Shown: in pieces, positions 5,725 to 11,006 of the stretch | Layout: the number at the start of each line of letters is the position of its first letter | Position numbering within the stretch: position 1 is the first letter of the stretch | Assembly (NCBI GenBank): GCA_964533785.1 | Contig: CAZHNG010000237.1 | Location: 1 to 11,006 of the forward strand | DNA length: 11,006 nt | DNA from: JANQRV01 sp964533785 | Lineage (GTDB): Bacteria; Bacteroidota; Bacteroidia; Chitinophagales; Saprospiraceae | Direction: 5' to 3' | Notes under the pieces: generated by a model | The model's input: only the letters and a program-made list of their open reading frames with translations | What the model was told of the DNA's origin: nothing | The model's database searches: none | Translations under genes and position numbers: made by a program

Positions 5725-6831
5725 ATGAAAAATCAACGTTTCGAACTGATAGCCAAAGGCTTCATTTCCATTCTTTTATTGTCCATTTTCAGCTGCCAGT
5801 CTTCAACTAAAAGAAATACCACTATTTCCATCAATGGCAATCAGTTCCTGATCAACGGGGACCTAACCTATAAGGGCAGGTACTGGAAAGACTACAAAAT
5901 CGAAGGACTCCTCTTCAATTCCAGAATGGTACAGGGTATTTTCGATGACCTGAATCCGGAAACCAGGGGTAGGTTCAAATATCCCGATACCCAGGAATGG
6001 GACCCTGAGCGAAACACTAAGGAATTTATTGCTGCTATGCCTTCCTGGTACGAACATGGTTTATTGGGTTTTACCATTAATCTGCAAGGTGGAAGCCCAA
6101 TGGGGTACGGAAATAAAAACTGGATCAATTCGGCCTTTGATGAAAAAGGGGAATTAAGACCAGCTTACATGGCGAGATTGGAAAAAATTCTGGACAAAGC
6201 AGATGAACTGGGAATGGTGGTTATTCTGGGCTATTTTTATTTTGGTCAGGACCAGAATTTGCAGGACGAACAGGCCGTGATCAATGCGGTCGATAATGCT
6301 ACCAGGTGGCTTTTTGACAAAGGCTATAAAAACGTGATCATCGAAGTGGCCAACGAATGCAACAACCGGGCTTATGATCGTGATATCATCAAACAGCATC
6401 GCGTGCACGAATTGATCAACCGGATCAAGGAGGTAAATAGCGATGGTTACAGACTTCTAGTAGGGGTTAGTTTTAATGGGAATACCTTGCCGCCACCCAA
6501 TGTCGTCAAAGTTTCTGATTTTATCCTGATCCACGGTAATGGAGTCAAAAAACCCGAACGGATCATGGAAATGGTTACCCAAACGAAAGAAATCGAAGGT
6601 TATACCAATATACCTATAATTTTTAATGAAGATGATCATTACGACTTCGATAAGGATACTTGCAATATGACTGCCGCAATTATGTCCTATGCTTCCTGGG
6701 GGTTTTTTGATTTCAGACGGGAAGGAGAAGCTTTTGAAAATGGCTTTCAAAGCGTGCCGGTAGATTGGCGGATTAATTCCGAACGGAAGAAGGCTTTTTT
6801 TGAAAAAGTTCGGGAAGTGACCGGAAAATAA
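5725..6831 (+). CDS. Lipoprotein with clan GH-A-like (TIM-barrel) glycosidase signature
   Basis: A 368-residue protein with a lipoprotein signal (hydrophobic 10-22, lipobox IFSC, Cys24), so probably membrane-anchored outside the cytoplasm. Residues about 30-360 read as an (alpha/beta)8 barrel like the GH5/cellulase superfamily. VVILGYFYF (165-173) is a barrel strand, and NVIIEVANECN (203-213) ends with the Asn210-Glu211 pair typical of the clan GH-A acid/base. FILIHGN (266-272) carries His270 where clan members often place a histidine, and PIIFNEDDH (297-305) puts Glu302 at the expected nucleophile position. The two glutamates are 91 residues apart, normal for retaining GH-A enzymes. I cannot assign a CAZy family or substrate. 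It follows a sulfatase lipoprotein on the same strand, suggesting a shared glycan target, but the 518-base gap argues against a single tight operon. Confidence 0.7.
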   Translation: MKNQRFELIAKGFISILLLSIFSCQSSTKRNTTISINGNQFLINGDLTYKGRYWKDYKIEGLLFNSRMVQGIFDDLNPETRGRFKYPDTQEWDPERNTKEFIAAMPSWYEHGLLGFTINLQGGSPMGYGNKNWINSAFDEKGELRPAYMARLEKILDKADELGMVVILGYFYFGQDQNLQDEQAVINAVDNATRWLFDKGYKNVIIEVANECNNRAYDRDIIKQHRVHELINRIKEVNSDGYRLLVGVSFNGNTLPPPNVVKVSDFILIHGNGVKKPERIMEMVTQTKEIEGYTNIPIIFNEDDHYDFDKDTCNMTAAIMSYASWGFFDFRREGEAFENGFQSVPVDWRINSERKKAFFEKVREVTGK

Positions 6832-6844
6832 AATTCCGTAGAAG

Positions 6845-6892
6845 TATTCTAATCCTGAGGAAATTTATAACTTTCAATCTATTATTAGAATA
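6845..6892. promoter_or_regulatory. 9-bp perfect inverted repeat flanking a -7-like element
   Basis: TATTCTAAT (6845-6853) and ATTAGAATA (6884-6892) are exact reverse complements separated by 30 bases. Between them lies TAACTTTC (6868-6875), seven of eight positions of the Bacteroidota -7 consensus. The element lies in the 139-base gap before the BASS transporter. It could be an operator with two half-sites around a promoter, or simply an AT-rich stem after the glycosidase gene. Confidence 0.4.
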
Positions 6893-6970
6893 AAACGCAA
6901 ACACATGAAAAGCCTAACCAGTCTGGCAAAAGATTGCTCTCATTTTCATAACGGGATATAAGCTTTGTTA

Positions 6971-8242
6971 ATGAACAGGATACAAAATTACTATTGGCAT
7001 ATTTTGACGGCAGCATTGTTTTTCCTATTGGGATTCGGTGGTGCCTGGTTGGCAGGAATACCGGAAATTCAGGGACCGATGTTGGTCTTGTTTTTCATTG
7101 CTTTAGGTATTGGCATCAGGGTCAATCCCAATTTCAGGAGCTTTTCTTACGCTATTTTTATTTTTGCGGCGGTGACGGTTGCGATGTTTTACCCGCAATA
7201 CCTCCAGAAAGTGGGGGATTTTGAGTTTAAATTACTCATTGTGCCTTTGCTTCAGATTATCATGTTTGGCATGGGATCACAGCTCAGTATTGGCGATTTT
7301 GTCAATATCATCAAAGAACCGAGAGCTGTTTTAGTAGGGGTGATCTGTCAGTTCACGATCATGCCGGTTATTGCGATCATGCTGACGAAGGTGTTCAACT
7401 TTCCGATCGAAATTGCAGCGGGAATAGTATTGGTTGGTTCAAGCCCGAGCGGCTTGGCATCCAACGTAATGTCTTTCCTCGCCAAGGCCAATGTCGCTTT
7501 AAGTGTTACTTTAACTGCGATCGCTTCATTACTGGCTCCGATCATGACGCCGTTTTTAATGCAGTCTTTGGTCGGACGAATGATCCCGGTTGATTTTTGG
7601 AATATGATGCTTGGGATCATGGATATGGTGATCTTACCCATTGCGGCCGGCTTTTTATTCAACCTTGTGGCCTACGGTGAAAGGGGTTACAAAAAGATTG
7701 GCATCCAGGTTTTGGTGACGGCGGTCATTATTTTACTCAAAAATGCGGTTTTTCTCTATACCGGAGATGACCCTTTCCTTCCGGTTCTCAATCAGTTTTT
7801 GATGAACCTGTTTTGGTTTTTGATCCTCCCTTTACTAGGAGCTATTTTGTTCAACAGGTTTACCGGTGGTGACCGGGAGCTATTGAATAAAGCGCTGGCT
7901 TTGATCTCGATGATCGGTATTGGAGTGATCATCATGATCATTACGGCTGCGGGAAGAGAGAGTTTACTACAGATTGGCGCTTTACTTATTTTGGCCTGTT
8001 TGTTTCACAACCTATCGGGGTACGCATTGGGATACTGGGCCTGCAAACTTTTGCGGCTGGACGAAAGGTCTTGCCGGACAATAGCCCTGGAAGTCGGCAT
8101 GCAAAATGGAGGCCTGGCTTCGGGAATAGCTGTGCAAATGGGAAAAGTGGCAACGGTGGGACTGGCAGCTTCTGTTTTTGGGCCTATGATGAATATTACC
8201 GGCTCTTCGCTGGCCATTTGGTGGAGAGGCAGGGAAGCGTGA
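6971..8242 (+). CDS. Bile acid:sodium symporter (BASS/SBF) family transporter
   Basis: A 423-residue integral inner-membrane protein that should import an organic anion with sodium. It is longer than typical bacterial BASS proteins (about 320) because two extra hydrophobic stretches sit at the N-terminus (residues 11-30 and 36-75). The sodium-site residues known from the Neisseria ASBT structure have counterparts at matching spacing: Gln127 (Q77), Ser164-Asn165 (S114-N115), Thr182 (T132), and the E374-V-G-M-Q378 segment (E260 to Q264). Transport function is therefore probably intact. Known BASS substrates range from bile acids to pyruvate, pantothenate and other acids, and the substrate here is not predictable. 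An in-frame TTG lies two codons upstream (6965), but the ATG at 6971 is the more natural start. It follows the glycosidase-like gene by 139 bases with an inverted repeat between them. Confidence 0.9.
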   Translation: MNRIQNYYWHILTAALFFLLGFGGAWLAGIPEIQGPMLVLFFIALGIGIRVNPNFRSFSYAIFIFAAVTVAMFYPQYLQKVGDFEFKLLIVPLLQIIMFGMGSQLSIGDFVNIIKEPRAVLVGVICQFTIMPVIAIMLTKVFNFPIEIAAGIVLVGSSPSGLASNVMSFLAKANVALSVTLTAIASLLAPIMTPFLMQSLVGRMIPVDFWNMMLGIMDMVILPIAAGFLFNLVAYGERGYKKIGIQVLVTAVIILLKNAVFLYTGDDPFLPVLNQFLMNLFWFLILPLLGAILFNRFTGGDRELLNKALALISMIGIGVIIMIITAAGRESLLQIGALLILACLFHNLSGYALGYWACKLLRLDERSCRTIALEVGMQNGGLASGIAVQMGKVATVGLAASVFGPMMNITGSSLAIWWRGREA

Positions 8243-8664
8243 AGATGCCGGACCGTGTGAGGTCATGAGTTGAGAGAGGGGAGTGAGTCGTGCGCGGTTG
8301 ATACTTTTGCGGTTAAGTAATACTTTGTCGCTTTAGTAAATTGGGACGCTGGAGTAATTCTTGCTAGTAGCAACCGGATGTTGACCTGTTTATTGGTTGG
8401 TTCATTTTAGGCGATTTTTGTATATGGGTTGCCACCAAAACACAAAAGCTCAAAATCCTCACAAAAAAGATTAATGAAATTTTGTGCTTTAAGCCGACAG
8501 CTATCGGCTTTGTGGCGATTTTTCTACTTGTAAGTTCTACATGAGAAATTGCTGTATTCAAAATTTTGCTTTTTTAAGGTGTTAAAGCAGAAGGAAATAA
8601 AGAAGCAACACTACTCAAACCCAAGGAAAGGATTCAACTTTTTTGCAATAAAATAAACGCTATC
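8243..8664. other. 422-base gap without a gene
   Basis: No credible ORF or RNA gene is seen between the BASS transporter and the RraA-family gene. Contents include an exact TAnnTTTG match, TACTTTTG, at 8302-8309 without a -33 TTG and far from any start codon. There is also a near-palindrome at 8491-8510. The final 80 bases are AT-rich and would form the leader of the next gene. No T-run terminator is evident for the transporter. Confidence 0.6.
8491..8510. repeat. Near-perfect 20-base palindrome
   Basis: AAGCCGA (8491-8497) and TCGGCTT (8504-8510) are perfect complements, and the central six bases are also nearly symmetrical, giving one mismatched pair across 20 bases. As RNA it is a 7-bp stem with a 6-base loop. 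As DNA it could bind a dimeric regulator. No T-run follows closely enough to call it a terminator. Confidence 0.45.
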
Positions 8665-9594
8665 ATGAAAAAAATAACCAATTTAGTTCTTGTATTTGCT
8701 ATTATATGTTTCACTGGAAATGTCACTGCACAGATCACCGTTGACGTGGAACAGATGGAATTCTACACCGCTGAATGGACCGGTGAGCGAACGGAGGACG
8801 GAAGGCCATACGTTTCCGAGGCTTTACTTAATCGTTTGAAGAATATTTCCATTGAAGAAGCTTGGGGGTATTTACGCAACAATGGCTATAATAACCAATT
8901 TGAGCGTGGCTGGAAGATGCTACACGATGATCGTCCCTTCGTTGGCCGAGCTTTAACGGCAGTATACATGCCGCTTCGTGCGGAGTATAATGAACGATTG
9001 CTGGAAAAAGGACACGCCGAAGGCAGGATAGGGGCTTCCAATTCCTGGCCAATTGATATGTTACAAAAGGGGGATGTCTACGTAGCTGATTGTTTTGGGA
9101 AAGTTCACGACGGTACTTTGATCGGTGATAACCTTGGCAATGCCATCTACGCAAAGTCAGGAACGGGCGTTATTTTTGACGGAGGGTCGAGAGATCAGGA
9201 AGGACTGGAAAAAATCGATGGTTTTAATGCTTTCGTTAGAGATTTTGATCCTACCTTTCTTAGAGAAACTATGCTGATGGGGATCAATGTACCGATTCGT
9301 ATTGGCAAAGCTACCGTTTTTCCGGGTGATGCGATATTGGCAAAAAAGGAAGGGGTGATCTTTATACCTCCTCATCTTTTGGAAGATCTGCTGATCAATG
9401 CTGAATTTATTGGGTTGCGTGATTCTTTTGGTCACCAACGATTAAAAGAAGGTACTTATACGCCGGGGCAAATTGACGGGCGCTGGTCGGACGAGATCAA
9501 AAAGGATTTTTTGAGTTGGTTGGATGAAAATCCTGATCTTCTACCGATGTCGAGAGCAGAATTGGATGAGTACCTGAAAGATAGAACCTGGTAG
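8665..9594 (+). CDS. RraA-family protein with a Sec signal peptide
   Basis: A 309-residue member of the RraA / 4-hydroxy-4-methyl-2-oxoglutarate aldolase fold family. Residues 1-22 form a Sec-type signal peptide (KK, a hydrophobic core, then VTA before Gln23), so export to the periplasm is predicted. The RraA core spans about residues 90-230. It contains GDVYVAD (136-142), the loop GDNLGNAIYAKSGTGVIFDG (154-173) and Arg176-Asp177, which match the substrate- and metal-binding Arg-Asp of the aldolases. Known RraA-fold proteins are aldolase/decarboxylases of oxoacids or inhibitors of RNase E; an exported protein cannot be an RNase E regulator, so an enzyme is more likely. Both an N-terminal extension (23-89) and a C-terminal extension (about 235-309) exceed the usual 160-230 residues. 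The NSS transporter starts only 25 bases downstream, indicating an operon. Reaction and substrate are unknown. Confidence 0.85.
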   Translation: MKKITNLVLVFAIICFTGNVTAQITVDVEQMEFYTAEWTGERTEDGRPYVSEALLNRLKNISIEEAWGYLRNNGYNNQFERGWKMLHDDRPFVGRALTAVYMPLRAEYNERLLEKGHAEGRIGASNSWPIDMLQKGDVYVADCFGKVHDGTLIGDNLGNAIYAKSGTGVIFDGGSRDQEGLEKIDGFNAFVRDFDPTFLRETMLMGINVPIRIGKATVFPGDAILAKKEGVIFIPPHLLEDLLINAEFIGLRDSFGHQRLKEGTYTPGQIDGRWSDEIKKDFLSWLDENPDLLPMSRAELDEYLKDRTW

Positions 9595-9619
9595 AAGCCC
9601 TATCGTTAACTAAATCAAT

Positions 9620-10939
9620 ATGACAACAGAAAAGAGGGATCAATTCACTAGTAATACCGGCTTTGTATTAGCTAGTGTGGGAGCGGCTATTGGATTGGGA
9701 AATATTTGGATGTTCCCCTGGCGGTTGGGACAATTTGGTGGTGCAGCCTTTTTAATTCCTTATTTGGTATTCGTTTATCTGTTGGCCCGAACGGGGTTGA
9801 TGGGAGAGTACGGATTAGGGCGCTGGGCTAACCGGGGCCCCGTTGGTGCACTGGACAAGATATACCGTGAAAAAGGGATGAAAATAGGCGGCTACCTGGG
9901 CGCTTACCCCGTTGTGGTCACTTGGGGAGTGTTTCTGTTTTATGCGGTAGTGGCAGGCTGGATCTTACGCTACCTCTTTTTAGCCTGGGGAGGTACCTTT
10001 CTGCAAGAGCAGGACACTGCAGCTTATTTCGGTGCTTTTGCCGGAAGTAAAGCATCCGTTTATTGGATGATCGTGAACATTGCGCTTACCAGTGTTATTT
10101 TGCTTTTTGGCATTTCACGGGGTATTGAGCGGGTAAACCGTATTTTGATGCCGGTTTTACTTGTTCTTTTACTGATTCTATTGGTTAGGTCGTTGACGCT
10201 TCCCGGAGCAATCAGAGGTATTGAATATCTTCTACATCCCGATTGGAAAGTTCTACTGGATCCTTTAACCTGGGGGATGGCCCTGGGCCAGGCGTTCTTT
10301 ACGGTTTCGCTGGCGGGGTCGGGAATGGTGGTCTACGGCAGCTATCTAAAACCCGATGCAGATATTCCCAAAGCGGCCTTTCAGACAGTAACTTTTGATA
10401 CCTTAGCTGCTTTTCTTGCCGCCTTAGTCATTATGCCGGCTGTATTTGCCTATGACCTGGATCCTGCTGCCGGTCCGCCTTTGCTTTTTATTACTTTACC
10501 GGAATTATTTGGCAGTATGCCCCAGGGACAAATTTTTGGAGGGATCTTTTTCCTGGGGGTGTTTTTTGCCGCTATATCTTCCTTGGTAAGTATGAAAGAA
10601 GTGGCGGATGAAGCGTTGATGGATCGAATGGGATGGAGCCGTAGATTTACCGTAATTACCGTAGCCCTTGTTTCCATCGTGGCGTGCTTGCCGCTGGCTT
10701 TGGATATGGCTTTTTTTACTGCTACCGTCGATTTTATTACCATTTACTTGGTGCCCTTAGGTGCTTTGATCGCTGCGATTTCCTTTTTTTGGGTGTTGGG
10801 TATCAAGCGGGCGCGTGCTGAAATCAACAAAGGTTCCGATCATCCAATGGGAGTATGGTGGGAACTGGTAGCGAAATATCTATTTGTCGGCGTCGCTTTA
10901 ATTATTGTGGTTTTACAGATCTTGTATCAGGTGGGATAA
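9620..10939 (+). CDS. Sodium-dependent transporter, NSS/SNF family
   Basis: A 439-residue integral membrane protein of the neurotransmitter:sodium symporter family (LeuT fold), expected to couple uptake of an amino acid or similar small molecule to sodium. The first helix carries the family motif GLGNIWMFPW (25-34), with Asn28 matching LeuT Asn27. TM2 follows with GGAAFLIPY and the segment GEYGLGRW. In TM8 the AAISS sequence (317-321) matches the LeuT Na2 site, with Ala317, Ser320 and Ser321 at the positions of A351, T354 and S355. About 11 hydrophobic segments are seen, and the length fits short bacterial members. Met31 stands where LeuT has the gating Arg30, while an Arg appears four residues later (35). 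It starts 25 bases after the RraA-family stop and is probably cotranscribed with it. No terminator is visible in the 67 bases left in the window. Confidence 0.92.
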   Translation: MTTEKRDQFTSNTGFVLASVGAAIGLGNIWMFPWRLGQFGGAAFLIPYLVFVYLLARTGLMGEYGLGRWANRGPVGALDKIYREKGMKIGGYLGAYPVVVTWGVFLFYAVVAGWILRYLFLAWGGTFLQEQDTAAYFGAFAGSKASVYWMIVNIALTSVILLFGISRGIERVNRILMPVLLVLLLILLVRSLTLPGAIRGIEYLLHPDWKVLLDPLTWGMALGQAFFTVSLAGSGMVVYGSYLKPDADIPKAAFQTVTFDTLAAFLAALVIMPAVFAYDLDPAAGPPLLFITLPELFGSMPQGQIFGGIFFLGVFFAAISSLVSMKEVADEALMDRMGWSRRFTVITVALVSIVACLPLALDMAFFTATVDFITIYLVPLGALIAAISFFWVLGIKRARAEINKGSDHPMGVWWELVAKYLFVGVALIIVVLQILYQVG

Positions 10940-11006
10940 AAAACTGTTGTTATCATAGCAAATTGGAACGTTGAGCTGTCCCTGTTATTTAGAAAATATT
11001 TACAAA

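Noticed and set aside
6905..6961. 18-codon ATG-to-TAA ORF just before the BASS transporter start, a possible leader peptide.
   Set aside because: No run of repeated regulatory codons, no Shine-Dalgarno and no attenuator-like stem follows; an ORF this short is expected by chance.
8302..8309. Exact TAnnTTTG match in the gap before the RraA-family gene.
   Set aside because: No -33 TTG at proper spacing and more than 350 bases from the next start codon; left as a mention only.
1..11006. Search for CRISPR repeats, phage or defence genes, transposases and tRNAs.
   Set aside because: No regularly spaced repeats, no transposase-like protein with terminal inverted repeats, no cloverleaf sequence and no defence-type domain were seen.

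Overview
The window looks like a chromosomal segment from a Bacteroidota bacterium, perhaps an environmental or marine member such as the Saprospiria/Lewinella group. The phylum rests on three things: promoter-like TAnnTTTG (-7) elements, AT-rich leaders mostly lacking a Shine-Dalgarno sequence, and gene families typical of the phylum (lipoprotein sulfatase, GMC/gluconate 2-dehydrogenase subunit 3 remnants, a secreted RraA-family protein). The finer placement is a guess from general sequence feel.

Layout. At 1-1038 a degenerate heptamer repeat precedes a D-2-hydroxyacid dehydrogenase on the + strand. Positions 1039-1515 are AT-rich, with a weak small ORF and one strong + strand terminator. 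Positions 1516-3489 lie on the - strand and hold three genes in tandem. In transcription order these are a deletion-scarred pseudogene (N-terminus of a GMC oxidoreductase joined to the C-terminus of gluconate 2-dehydrogenase subunit 3), a four-helix YqhA/UPF0114-family membrane protein, and a NdpA/YejK-type nucleoid-associated protein with its own promoter. From 3662 to 10939 everything is on the + strand: a lipoprotein sulfatase, a lipoprotein with a clan GH-A-like glycosidase signature, a bile-acid:sodium-symporter (BASS) family transporter, a Sec-secreted RraA-family protein, and a neurotransmitter:sodium symporter (NSS) family transporter. Two gaps (5207-5724 and 8243-8664) contain stem-loops but no convincing gene.

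How the genes may work together. The + strand block reads as a scavenging set. A surface sulfatase and a surface glycosidase-like protein could process a sulfated glycan or glycoconjugate, and two sodium-coupled transporters could import small products. The secreted RraA-like protein and perhaps the hydroxyacid dehydrogenase would act on small oxo- or hydroxy-acids. This is inference: there is no SusC/SusD pair, sulfatase-maturing enzyme or regulator here, and only the RraA-NSS pair is spaced tightly enough (25 bases) to be called an operon with confidence. I found no CRISPR array, tRNA, rRNA, intact mobile element or defence system. The clearest oddities are the in-frame deletion scar, the signal-peptide-bearing RraA protein, the unclassified GH-A-like lipoprotein and the orphan + strand terminator.
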